From NCBI GenBank assembly GCA_018907035.1, contig JACCIC010000001.1:1713501-1777500 (forward strand): DNA of 64,000 nucleotides. The letters run 5' to 3'. The notes under the pieces were generated by a model. That model saw nothing but the letters and a program-made list of their open reading frames with translations. It searched no databases and was not told the origin of the DNA. Source of the DNA: Sycobia sp. Sy_11 (Eukaryota; Arthropoda; Insecta; Hymenoptera; Epichrysomallidae). A program made the position numbers and the translations under genes. Numbering within the stretch: position 1 is the first letter of the stretch; each line of letters opens with the position of its first letter. Shown piece by piece: positions 26,300-36,201 of this stretch.

Positions 26300-26770
26300 G
26301 GATATGTCTTAAAAAAGGTAACAGATCTGATCTCCGAATTTACATACTCTACATTTCAAAGTATATGAAAATCGTCTGTTTTATTCGGTGATACATTTTC
26401 ATATACGTGGAAATACTCAGTAATAACAGGATTAACATCTAAAAAAGGAATAATAACTACAACTCATTTTCTATTAATTAACGATATAAATATTGGAAAT
26501 TAAAAAAAAAATTTTTTTAATTTAAATGTAATCACCGTACACAATGATATTTTATTAAAATTTTACAGTAGGCTCGGGGAATAATCTTTCTCAATTGGAA
26601 ATATTATTAACATATCAACAATTTAAAAAAAAATTTAGTAGTCAACTGCAAAACTGCAAAACTGTTATAACAGCCTCTCTTCGCGTTAAAACGGCCTAGG
26701 TTTAGCAGTATCTTAAGCATTATCTTTTCAGTAACAGTCTTCGTTCTCCACCCAACGGAAGTGTACTACT
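26300..26770. other. LINE 3' flank and AT-rich DNA
   Basis: The first part is probably LINE 3' UTR. No poly(A) tail or target duplication could be fixed. Nothing else recognised. Confidence 0.4.
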
Positions 26771-27019
26771 GGTATTTCCTATAAAATTAATAAATATTAC
26801 TATTGGCCTTACAATCTAATTAAATTAAAAATAATATATAATTATATTAATAAATGTTTATATTAATATTAATACATATCAATATATAATGAATTAAAAA
26901 TTATAATGACAGTCAGACTGTCCTTGTTTAAAATCACCCCCGTAGAGTAATCTGAAATAAAAATTTTTATTAGTAAAGTAAAATCTGACTGTCCTCGCCA
27001 CCTTTACTTAATTGAAGTT

Positions 27020-27085
27020 TCTGCTGCTGTTGCCCAACGTTTCGAGCTCGCTACGGTTCCTCGTCAGGGATCAAACTAAACCTTT
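27020..27085 (-). ncRNA. Hammerhead-ribozyme-like core in the left PLE arm
   Basis: On the minus strand CTGACGAG (27067-27060) fits the conserved CUGANGA box, and CGAAAC (27044-27039) fits the GAAA box, with 15 bases between for helix II. The next bases, GTTG-GG-CAAC, can form a short helix III hairpin. Hammerhead motifs in the pseudo-LTRs of PLEs are established knowledge. In this copy helix II (gaacc...gagctc) is imperfect and I could not place the cleavage triplet or a complementary helix I, so activity is uncertain. Confidence 0.5.
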
Positions 27086-27236
27086 TATTAATATTCCAAT
27101 TTATATATACCCCCATCCTCACCAAACTATAAAATTGAAGAACCTGAATATACAACTCCCCCTCCATATAAAATGTTCGAAACCAATCATTTTAATAAAG
27201 AATGATAAATGACATTTAATTTACTTGAATTTAATA

Positions 27237-27624
27237 TTAAATCCACATTATTTCGATTCTTTGAAGTGTGAATACCTTCAAGACTCTCTCGCTTTTGTAC
27301 TTATTCTTAATACCATGCTCCAAAATATCCACATTCGCAAAATCAAAGGAATGTAAAAACTTCAAAAAATATTTTTTTAAACCAGAAATAATGTGTGAAC
27401 TACGTAAACCATATTTATGTTCATAAATTCTCTTTTTTAAATATCTACTTGTCTGTCCAATGTAGTAATTCCAATATCTTTGCAATTATTGAATAACTTA
27501 CTTAGATTGTTGCTGTTTTTAAAGAAACATTGAATGTTATATTTTCGAAAATTTCTTTTCATTCTTTCGGACAATCCTCTAACATATGATGAAACAATAA
27601 TATTGCCCATATTAACATCAACTC
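27237..27624 (-). pseudogene. PLE C-terminal coding remnant with GIY-YIG endonuclease domain
   Basis: On the minus strand, 27624 to about 27480 encodes the linker that follows the reverse transcriptase in PLEs ('VRGLSERMKRNFRKYNIQC', then 'LFNNCKD'). After a frameshift the next part (27485-27237) reads 'YYIGQTSRYLKKRIYEHKYG' and later 'ILEHGIKNKYK'. YYIGQT plus KxRIxEH is the start of the GIY-YIG nuclease fold that Penelope/Neptune-type proteins carry at the C-terminus. In PLEs this domain nicks the target for reverse transcription. The CxxC-type zinc residues usually seen just before it cannot be seen here. The reverse transcriptase core is missing and the frame is broken, so it is not functional. 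The same linker and domain occur at 39525-40069. Confidence 0.75.
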
Positions 27625-27767
27625 TTGAATATTTTGGAGCATGGTATGAAAATAAGTACAAAAGGGAGACTCTTGAAAGTATTCACACTTCAAAGAATCG
27701 AAATAATGTGAATTTAATATTAGAGTCAAGTAAATTAGATAACATTTATCATTCTTTATTAAATTGA
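27625..27767 (+). pseudogene. Second, inverted copy of the PLE C-terminus
   Basis: The plus-strand frame carries 'ENKYKRETLESIHTSKNRN' and ends 'LDNIYHSLLN' at a stop (27765-27767). It is the mirror copy of the end of the minus-strand PLE remnant at 27237-27330, which shows ILEHGIKNKYK before it leaves the frame. This copy keeps what looks like the true C-terminus of the family. It sits directly before the plus-strand hammerhead-like segment. Confidence 0.65.
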
Positions 27768-27877
27768 TTGGTTTTAAACATTTTGTGTAAAAGGGGGAAT
27801 GTATATTCAAATTACAACATTTTTTAATTTAGTTGGGATAGGGGTATATACAGATTAGAATATTAATTAAAGGTTTA

Positions 27878-27932
27878 GTTTGGTCCATGATGAGAAGACA
27901 TAGCGAGTTCGAAACGTTGGACAACAGCAGCA
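27878..27932 (+). ncRNA. Hammerhead-ribozyme-like core in the right PLE arm, decayed
   Basis: Mirror copy of the motif at 27020-27085. ATGATGAG (27887-27894) stands for the CUGANGA box but has A in place of the essential first C. CGAAAC (27910-27915) and gttggacaac follow. The lost C should abolish cleavage, while the left arm keeps the full box. Confidence 0.45.
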
Positions 27933-28237
27933 GAAACTTCAATTAAGTAAAAGTGGTGGGGACAGTCAAATTGTACTTTATTAATAAAAAATTTTTTTTC
28001 AGCTAATAAAATTTTTATTTCAAATTAGTCTAGGGGGTGATTTTAAACAAGGACAGTCTGACCGTCATTATAATTTTTAATTAATTATATATTGATAAGT
28101 ATTAATATGAATATAAAAATATATTAATATAATTATATATTATTTTTAATTTAATTGGACTGTAAGACAAATAGAAATATTTATTAATTTTATCTAAAAA
28201 CAATCGACATAAGCTCCATTAAGGTATTTCCTATAAA

Positions 28238-31200
28238 CATAAGAAATATATACCGAGCATTCAAATGAGCAATTTGAAACACTGTGCCAGAGAGTTAAAT
28301 AGTCTATGAAGAGTTTCTTTCTTTTTATATTAAATATCGACGAAGTTGGAGTGGATAATGAACAACCTATACGAAACCTCTCCTGTGCTGGTATTTTAAC
28401 TTAGGACATTGTAATATCAATCCGTGCACCCCTCACTTGCTTCTTGATTTCCCCGGTGTTCTTCCGTAAGAGTCAGAGAGCAATTGTTCTTGTATGTATC
28501 TTTCTCGCACAGTTCAACAGTCAAATAACACGATACGCTCGATATATGCCTCTTATGTCTATGATATCTCGCTATACTAATTGGCTACTCTTCGAGAGAT
28601 ATCTTGAGAAGATTTCCTCCTCTCCATAACATAAAAAAGTCTAGATACTATGTGTCTGACAATCGTGCCGCTAATGATTAAAAAAAAAACTTACCCAACT
28701 CACTGAACCACGACACGACTAATTACTATCTAGCTTGAAATCGATACAATTTATTAGAGAAATAATAAATGTAGAAATATCGTCCGAATTTCAAAGTCTC
28801 TTGATGCCTACTCAACACAGATATATTCCAATAAATGAATAAAGCGAGGATATGAATACGAAGAAGCAGTGTGCGAAGCGAACTGAAATTTAAATATACA
28901 TACTATATATGATAGTCTGTGCACAATTTTAAATAGGGTTTGCGTCACATTTTCATTCACAAGCCTAATATGAAAAACCATACTTTTATGTAACATATTA
29001 GCTTTGCAGCTTTCTTGTAGTGGAAAGAAAAAAACGCATACTGACGACCGAACTAATCAGATTAGTGCTATCTAATCGCCATCTTCAGCTGAATACAAAA
29101 CTCGGCCACGTGTCGCGCATGCGAAGATTGACGGCAGAGCCGGATAAACGCATATTAACGTTGACAAGCAAGTCTTATTCGAAATGCGCAATATTTTTGC
29201 ATCGACAGTAACATCAATAATACCATCAAATGTTCTCATTTCATAATTTATAATTAATAATGCAATGGGTTTAGGCAGAATATGTTGAACTTTCTATCTT
29301 TTGTCACCTTTTGATATATTATTAATATTTTAGACTTACGAGTCGCGGATAGAGTACGAGAAGAATCGCCTTAAGGTAAATTTTTAGCGTGACTTATCGA
29401 TGCATAAATGTGTATTTCTCTATTATTTATCCAACAGTTTTTATAAAGAATTTTACCCGAATATTGGTCAAATTAATCAAATAAGAAGACTAATTTATTA
29501 AATTTTAATAAAATATAAAATAAATATTTATTTACGTACATTATATTTACTTCTTATAATGGATTCGAAAAATAACATTGCATAAACAGTTGCTTTTTTT
29601 TATTTAATTGCATAGTTGTTTTATACTTGATGATCTATATTTTGATAAAGGAAGAGTATTAACCAATAAAGTACAGTATAGATTATACAGAGTGATATAA
29701 AGGTTCTCCTATTCAGAATGTTAAGGGATTAGCGACAATTGATCATTTGATATTGGCTATGGATTAATGCGCACATAGCTCATACATATTATTTTTAAAA
29801 GCTTAAAGCAATCGTTTAAACAGAATGTCTTTTAACAATGCAGATTGACCGGTCAAAGCGTGCAGAGCCGGTTTCTCAGATATCGCACGCGCGACCTCCG
29901 CGAGCTGCACATATCCCTCGAATGCGTTCCTTCTCCCTCCCCTTCCCAATCGCTCCGCAGTTTTATATCTACTTTATTCGATATACAGGTTTGCACCGGC
30001 AAGGCGATTTATATATCGCCCTTGTCCCCAACCTTGAAAAGTTCAAACAGAACCTCTTCTTGCGCACATCCGCATCCTATATATGCATATACGCTTATAA
30101 TTCAGGATTTTACGAAACCAGTTAAGCGAGTTTAATGATTTTTACGGAATCTTTCGAATATAAAGAGCAAGAGAGGGAGAGAGAGAGCCAGAAAAACTTT
30201 AAATAAATAAATATTATTTTTATGATATCGCAATGTACAAATATCGATGTAGAAAGGTTCTGAGTCACCGAAGCTTTTGTCCCGTAGAGGTTTTCTGAAA
30301 AGAGCTGTTTACTTTTTCGTAAATTCATGTGAAACTTCATTTAGGCAACCTTGATTCATTAGAGCGACCATAAATTTATTCGATGAAAGCATTTATTTCA
30401 TTTACAGGAGTACGTTAGATCCCAAAATTTTAAAGGGCTCATTTTGGAGGTATAGTCTCATTCAACACGTTAGACCAAATCCTTCATCTATATCTCTTCT
30501 TGTAAGATAAATTTAATATTGCCAATTTTCATTTTTATGTTTTGATTCCAATTATTAATATTTACTAAACAAAATGCGATTATAATAGCGATAGTAATAT
30601 CGTCCAGATAGCAAATTGAACATAATTCCACGTATATGAGTTGGGAAAGAAATTTTCGTATAGCTTATTTTGAAGCTATAATCAGGCATTTTTCGAGGCT
30701 TTCTTATGAAGTGAATATTTCGAATTTTTTATTAATTACATCGAAATTATATAAATTTTATTGAGAACCAAAATCTTTAAAAAGTTTTCACGATTGGCTA
30801 AACTATTTATTTTAACTTTTATATCAATTTTATCAATGGAATCAAAAAAGTATAATAAAATATAAATTATATTTATTACCAAATAAAGAAAATTAGTTTT
30901 TATAATTTAATTATGGTGCTTTATTATTGTAACAATTGTTTTAATCTTATACTCAAGAATTCTTTACGTCAAAGAATCGTTGATAATATTTTGTTTCAAT
31001 GAAATTGAGTAAGTTCATAGATATTGAGTCTGTCGTTGAGTTGTGTCATAAAAGTAAAAAAAGAATTATATTTAAATATAAGCGAATTGTTCGCTCTTAT
31101 ACAAAGAAGCCAAACAAAAATTAAATTTTTCTTTTCATTATTCTAAAAAATTAAGCTCTCGCGCAAAAGACAAAGGAGGCAGTGATATTTATAAAAGATA

Positions 31201-31314
31201 AGCGCAAAATGTTTCGCTAATGAGGTCATTAAACCGCTAATCATAACCAGATACACTTATTTCACGATGATACGCGTTATTCGCTTTTTCGTTGGATGTT
31301 TAACATCGAGAGAG

Positions 31315-31317
<3 letters not shown>
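28238..31317. other. AT-rich intergenic DNA
   Basis: No gene recognised. Bases 29850-30120 are richer in G+C and contain a pyrimidine-rich tract ending in ccgcag (29938-29960) that would fit a 3' splice site, but no coding continuation is evident. The frame at 29020-29211 (63 codons, basic) has no family resemblance. Confidence 0.5.

Positions 31318-31363
<46 letters not shown>
31318..31363. repeat. (TA)n microsatellite
   Basis: Pure TA tract of 46 bases. Confidence 0.97.
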
Positions 31364-31364
<1 letters not shown>

Positions 31365-32341
31365 TTTTTGTATTTTTATACGTTGTACTTAATTTTTCGC
31401 AATAAGTTGTCTAAACAATATTTCTATAATATCTTTACGCATCTTTTTCATAAATATTTACAGCATACACAGAAAAAAATAGAATCAAAAACTCTGTGAC
31501 CAATAAAATCTACTTCTATATAATTTCAATCATTATTTAAATTTTTTACAAGCAAATAAATCGAACGACGAAAACACTGTCTTTTGTTAAAATTCCCGAT
31601 CTTAACAAAAATTGTCCAATTTAAATATCAACGTCATCGGCAACATTTCCAATTCCTATTGCAAGTGACTCGTTTACGCGGACATTTAAAGTCATGTACG
31701 TCTGGGCATTGTCCTTGAACGAGCAGAGCTCAAAAGTCAATTCCAGCCGCCCGACAGGGATGAGTTCATTTTGGTTTCTTTAGCCATCGCGAACAGTCAA
31801 ACGGCCTCGCAACAATTATGGACAGTTGACGTTTTACTTAACTCCTGCGTCGATTGTATTTTTCGCTGACCCATCTATGAAGATCCAGATTTTGCTCGGA
31901 ACTTACCTGCGTGCATCTATATATCAACGAAATAATATTAACGCCATCTTATTGTTATGAAAACGTTGCAAGTGTCTGGAAGTGTGTACGGCGAAATAGA
32001 TCCATATTTCCTTAAGTCCCCGAAAAAAACAACCAATAAAGAATGATATAACTAAGAAGTAAATAGAATTGTAACTTGATATGATGATATGAAAATGTTT
32101 AAAATTTTATAATATTTTAATAGGTTCATCGACAAAACTAAATTTCTATCTTTAAGATCATTGTAGATGAATCTTTGTTTATATAAACTATATATAATAA
32201 GTGTAAAAAGTGTATTTCTCGTAGGCAAAAATCTAGAAAGCCAACTTAATTTATGTTTAGATTAGATGAAACGATATAAAATTTTAAACGTTTAAATATT
32301 TACAAGCAAAAATTTAAAAATTAACGTCGTGATAAATCTAA

Positions 32342-32343
<2 letters not shown>
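31364..32343. other. AT-rich intergenic DNA
   Basis: Slightly higher G+C at 31640-31900. No gene or repeat recognised. Confidence 0.55.

Positions 32344-32383
<40 letters not shown>
32344..32383. repeat. (TA)n microsatellite
   Basis: Pure TA tract of 40 bases flanked by actt and aagt, so the flanks also pair as an inverted repeat. Confidence 0.97.
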
Positions 32384-32385
<2 letters not shown>

Positions 32386-32765
32386 TTATATATAAAGTTA
32401 GAAAATATACATTGATATTATAGCTTTTATTATTGTTATACAAGCATAATTAGAAGTGTGTCTTTAATGTCGATTTTGTCAAGTATTTTCATAAAAAATA
32501 ATTCAATTATCTCACAAATAAAACGAACGTATGTAATTAGTAAATATTCGTTTGTAGATGGTAAATATTATGACCAGTGGAAATCAGTAAATAATTACCG
32601 ATTAATATCCAGTAAGATGTTTCTCGCTGTTTTTTTCGTTATTCAATGAAAAGTCGTCACTTTGAAGAATTTTGCTGATTCTTGACAATTTAGAGACGGC
32701 TGCTATCTGCTGCTATGCGTGCACGATCTATCTATATAATTTTCATACGTAACGTCTTACATGCG

Positions 32766-32821
32766 TATAAAAGGGACGTATGGAAATTCATCGCGGACGA
32801 TCGACAGTAGTTATTATCAGT
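32766..32821 (+). promoter_or_regulatory. Core-promoter candidate (TATAAAAG and initiator)
   Basis: TATAAAAG at 32766-32773 is a textbook TATA box. An initiator-like acagt lies 38 bases on (32804-32808) and a full TCAGT at 32817-32821. The first ATG follows at 32831 and an AATAAA lies at 33145-33150, so a short transcript of about 350 bases is possible. It ends just before the deleted mariner at 33174. Confidence 0.35.
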
Positions 32822-32830
32822 GCGAAGATA

Positions 32831-32902
32831 ATGGATGTAATGGATGTAATGGATGTAACAATACCTCTGGCGAATGACTATCCAAAACCGCAGCCTGTCT
32901 AG
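32831..32902 (+). CDS. Tiny ORF with triplicated Met-Asp-Val, very tentative
   Basis: 23 codons from the first ATG after the TATA box to TAG. A 9-base unit, atggatgta, is repeated three times in tandem, giving MDV three times, followed by a proline-rich end ('NDYPKPQPV'). No signal peptide. It could be a short ORF on a non-coding transcript, a 5' fragment of a spliced gene, or chance next to a plausible promoter. Confidence 0.15.
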   Translation: MDVMDVMDVTIPLANDYPKPQPV

Positions 32903-33173
32903 ATATTTTTAATATGCGCTTTTGCCACGTTTCGGAGGACATGCCGAACTCACGCCTATCGAGCACCAGAAAAATACTCATAGTCTAAAATTAAATTTCG
33001 AAGTAGAAACAGAGGTACCGTAGCGATAAGTAACAATTTACCGGATATATAAAGACTTAACGCAATCTATTTATAATAATTTAATTTAAACTAATTTCGA
33101 AGTGGACCGAGGACTTTTGTTCAGCGTACAATACTGAACACTTTAATAAAGTACGTTAAAACCATTCAATATA

Positions 33174-33732
33174 TTGGTACAACCTGTCATGATGTCCGTG
33201 TGAAATTTGAGCGCCATATCTCCATTAGTGTTTGTTTTTCAGCTGTTTGTTTACGACGCAAACAGTTTGTCTGGCGATATTGACTATGGGGAAAAAAGTT
33301 GGTCAACAAGATTGCTTGAAATTTTGTGTTTCCAATGGAATTACGGCTACGGAATCGTTGAAAATGTTGCAGAAGTGTTTTGGAGAGTCTACTTTATCGC
33401 AAACGCAAGTATTTAATTGGCAAAAAGCATCCAGTGAAGGTCGTAAAGTCGTCGAAAACTTGCCCCATGCAAGTCGCCCATTCACCGAAAATCAAGGTGA
33501 TGCTCATCGTTTTTTTCGATTAACATGGGGTGGTTCACCATGAATTCGTTCCAAGAGGTCAAACGGTCAATAAGGAATACTATTTGGCCATTTTGAGGCG
33601 TCTACAGTGAAGGAGTCCATAGTCAATATTGACAGACAAACTTGCTGCGTCGTAAACAAACGGCTGACAAACACACACTAATGGAGATATGGCGCTCAAA
33701 TTTCACACGGACATCAAGAAAGGTTGTACCAA
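33174..33732 (+). mobile_element. Internally deleted mariner element
   Basis: Long inverted ends: ttggtacaacctgtcatgat starts at 33174, and its counterpart runs to ggttgtaccaa ending at 33732. The pairing continues for roughly 80 bases through tgaaatttgagcgccatatc and ctccattagtg. A TA target base pair is kept on the left (33172-33173); the right side now reads TG. At 559 bases it is less than half the length of a full mariner. The transposase start 'MGKKVGQQDCLKFCVSNGIT' and the helix-turn-helix region that follows (to about 33500) are joined, by deletion of the middle and a frame change, to a later block near 33525-33600 ('HHEFVPRGQTVNKEYY'). All catalytic Asp regions are lost or out of frame, so it is non-autonomous. 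Confidence 0.85.
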
Positions 33733-33768
33733 TGTAGGACAGAAATTTTACCGATTCAGTTTACGCGA

Positions 33769-33843
33769 GCAGTTTAAAGTTTAAAGCAGTTTAAAGCAGT
33801 TTAAAGCAGGTAAAGTTTAAAACAGTTGAAAGCAGTTTAAAGT
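33769..33843. repeat. 10-bp tandem repeat (AGTTTAAAGC)n
   Basis: About seven imperfect units of agtttaaagc, starting 36 bases beyond the right end of the deleted mariner. Confidence 0.85.
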
Positions 33844-35040
33844 CTTAATACTGCACATGTAATTAAACGTATTATTAAACGAATATGTTCTTTGACAAAT
33901 ATAATATTCTGATATGTACAATACAATTGTTTTACCTTATAATGAATACTTAAGTAAAATACGACTGTCTGAATAATAAATTGAGCACTTTTATAAAATG
34001 GCGGAGAGAAATGAATAAACGAGACAGCCTATCCAATCTTGCGTGGGAAATCAAGTTTAACGACTGTATCTCGCGAACTGAAAGAAAATAAATGAAGAAA
34101 CCAGTGAAAAAGAAAAAAAAAGAAAAACTCAGGAAAAGACAAGTTAAAATACGATTAACGTGTTCAGTATTGTCTGATGACAAAAATTCCTCCATCTGGT
34201 CTCGAGTTTCATTTCAATGACATTAAATTTTATATTTTGTAGGGCTGTCCATGTCTGACTACTTTCTACTTTATTGTAGTGCTTGCTCTTCTACTCTTAA
34301 AACTATTTTTTAATGCTTGGAAAAGGTCACTTTAATCAGTACAAAATAATTATTTCTAATTTTCAAAACTGCAAAAACTGTGATTAATATATTACAACAT
34401 GTTTTGTAAATCATAGTCAATAAATGAAATATTTCCTTTATTTTTTACCGTATGTATTTATATTTTTTTACAATAACTGTTTATTCTCCATGTTTAACTT
34501 TTCGCACTATAGGAAAATTTTCTACTAAATGTGTTTTAAAATAAAAATGGAAAATCTGTTTTCCTTCTGATCTTCTGCAAAGTGAAAAAATGAAGAGCTC
34601 TACGATATCGATTCAACGATGCAAGGGTTATTATGGTATTAATTAAATATTATCAGGGGATTTTTTTATGAGTACAATATATACATATATGTTTTACAAA
34701 AATTCTTATTTATAATGTTCTTTGATAGACAGCAGGCTTGGGTTTATAAGAAAATAAGAATTCAGAATTTTTTAAATACCAGCAACGAGGAAAGTACAGA
34801 AAATTGTAAGATTTTTTATTTATTTATTTACTTATCATCTTTTATGATCCACAGGGAGTTCGATAATTCAAACATAATAATTACATTTAAGTCGAGTGTG
34901 AACTATAACACCAATTCATACAATTCGGGATAAAACAAACCCTCGTCGAGTTCTTACAATATCGCAACACATAAAAAATATAAAAATTACTTGTAATAGT
35001 TTGCCCGATTCTAACTATCACTTATCTCGGAATATTACGC
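33844..35040. other. AT-rich intergenic DNA
   Basis: No gene recognised. The minus frame at 33950-34195 runs through a low-complexity pyrimidine tract. Confidence 0.55.
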
Positions 35041-35935
35041 TCTTCTGAAGCTCGTCGTAATAAACAGTGCAGTCGCACTGATCGTTCTTTCACAAACTCG
35101 GCGTCGTCGACGGCTATGGAGTTCACGTCAGACTCGACCAGCTATTTCATTATAACGGACGCGTTCTCGTGGCCCTTACGGGTGCATTACGGGTTAATTT
35201 TGTCGAGCGTATTAGACTTAAAAACAATATTTTGTTTTAATTTATGCAGGCTTCCTCGGGGAGATTTTTACTTTTAACAGCATGTGAATTCAGCCGTCCT
35301 CTAATCACTACTGGATATTTACATATTTACGCGCGATCAGTACGCAGCGCTCATTTTGAATGCCGGCCGTGGAATGATGTAGCGAGACCTAGACAAGGAG
35401 AATTCGCTACAAAATGGGTCTCCGCATACGTGCAGTTCTGGGGAATTGAACAAATACGTCGACTTTCATAAACGTCCGGTAAAAAAAAACCTCTGCTTCT
35501 GCTCTGAGGCATATAAAGTAACCTATTCGATAAAAATTTAATGGAATAAATATAATTTGATTTATTCACATTTTTTTTTATATAGTAGAAATTGCATGCG
35601 TCCTCCCAACAACGAATTGACCACTAAGGCTACCGCTGCTAGTCCAGGATTGTTTCGCAATAGGAAGATATCCTTAGGCCAGTTCAACCGACTATCGAGC
35701 ATCCAAATGATAATTTCAGGCCTAAACATTCCCCCGAGCCCTTTCGCCGTACGATTGCCGTAAACCAATCCGGGCCGTTTTGCCGCCAGAATGCTTTTGC
35801 CGACAATCGTTTGCAGGCGAATGACTCGTCTTGGCGTTTCGTCGTCGGTGAGGCTCCCGCGCAGGCGCCGGTCGCGCAATCGCTATCAAATATACACATA
35901 AGCGGCTGCCAAGCTCTTCAGACTCAGTCGCGCTG
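35040..35935. other. CG-enriched segment
   Basis: Higher G+C and CpG than the flanks (ggcgtcgtcgacggc near 35100, cgcgcaggcgccggtcgcgc near 35858-35878). It contains the open minus-strand frame at 35562-35882 and shorter plus frames. Composition like this fits a conserved exon or promoter region; there is no direct evidence for which. Confidence 0.35.
35562..35882 (-). CDS. Possible exon of an unrecognised protein
   Basis: A minus-strand frame of about 105 codons with no internal stop and codon third positions rich in G/C toward its 5' end. The product is basic at the start and ends in a hydrophobic stretch that could be a membrane segment ('NNPGLAAVALVVNSLLGG'). There is no ATG at the 5' end. 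A stop (TAG) lies just upstream, but that same TAG follows tgtatatttga and could be a 3' splice site, so the frame may be an internal or terminal exon. The stop codon overlaps an AATAAA (gaataaat). No family is recognised. The antisense plus frame is also open for 68 codons, which is a reason for caution. Confidence 0.3.
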   Translation of the reverse strand, partial: RLRDRRLRGSLTDDETPRRVIRLQTIVGKSILAAKRPGLVYGNRTAKGLGGMFRPEIIIWMLDSRLNWPKDIFLLRNNPGLAAVALVVNSLLGGRMQFLLYKKKCE

Positions 35936-36147
35936 AATAACTAACAATTTTCCGGCTGTGCAGCGTTCGATATTCACGTTTTTCTTTTTTGAATCAACTT
36001 GCGATGAAATTGATTATATTTACAGAAGTATAATGATAATTCAAAAGATTTTTTTGGATACTTGACACAGCTTTATACATTTTCTATTCGTTCAAATTTA
36101 ATGTGATTTTATTTCGCCTTCATTTATAACTTATAAATTATTAATTG

Positions 36148-36151
<4 letters not shown>

Positions 36152-36198
<47 letters not shown>
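36152..36198. repeat. (TA)n microsatellite
   Basis: Pure TA tract of 47 bases. Confidence 0.97.

Positions 36199-36201
<3 letters not shown>

Larger units (their letters stand above)
26771..28237. mobile_element. Palindromic Penelope-like element with 15-bp target duplication, locus 3
   Basis: A perfect 15-base direct repeat, GGTATTTCCTATAAA, flanks the unit (26771-26785 and 28223-28237), so it was inserted whole. Inside are two arms in inverted orientation, about 26786-27330 and 27625-28222, with a unique spacer of about 290 bases. Each arm runs from the outer end through the family core (gacagtcagactgtccttgt on the left, acaaggacagtctgaccgtc on the right), a hammerhead-like segment, and the last residues of a PLE protein. 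The spacer holds the rest of the C-terminal PLE coding sequence on the minus strand. The layout is two PLE 3' ends facing away from each other, one of them truncated. Inverted terminal segments (pseudo-LTRs) and complex inverted copies are known for Penelope elements. The exact extent of the arms is by eye. Confidence 0.8.

Noticed and set aside
29838..30135. Two overlapping plus frames of about 95 codons
   Set aside because: Moderate G+C gives openness in two frames at once; no domain. A pyrimidine tract with ccgcag inside could be a splice acceptor but no exon follows convincingly.
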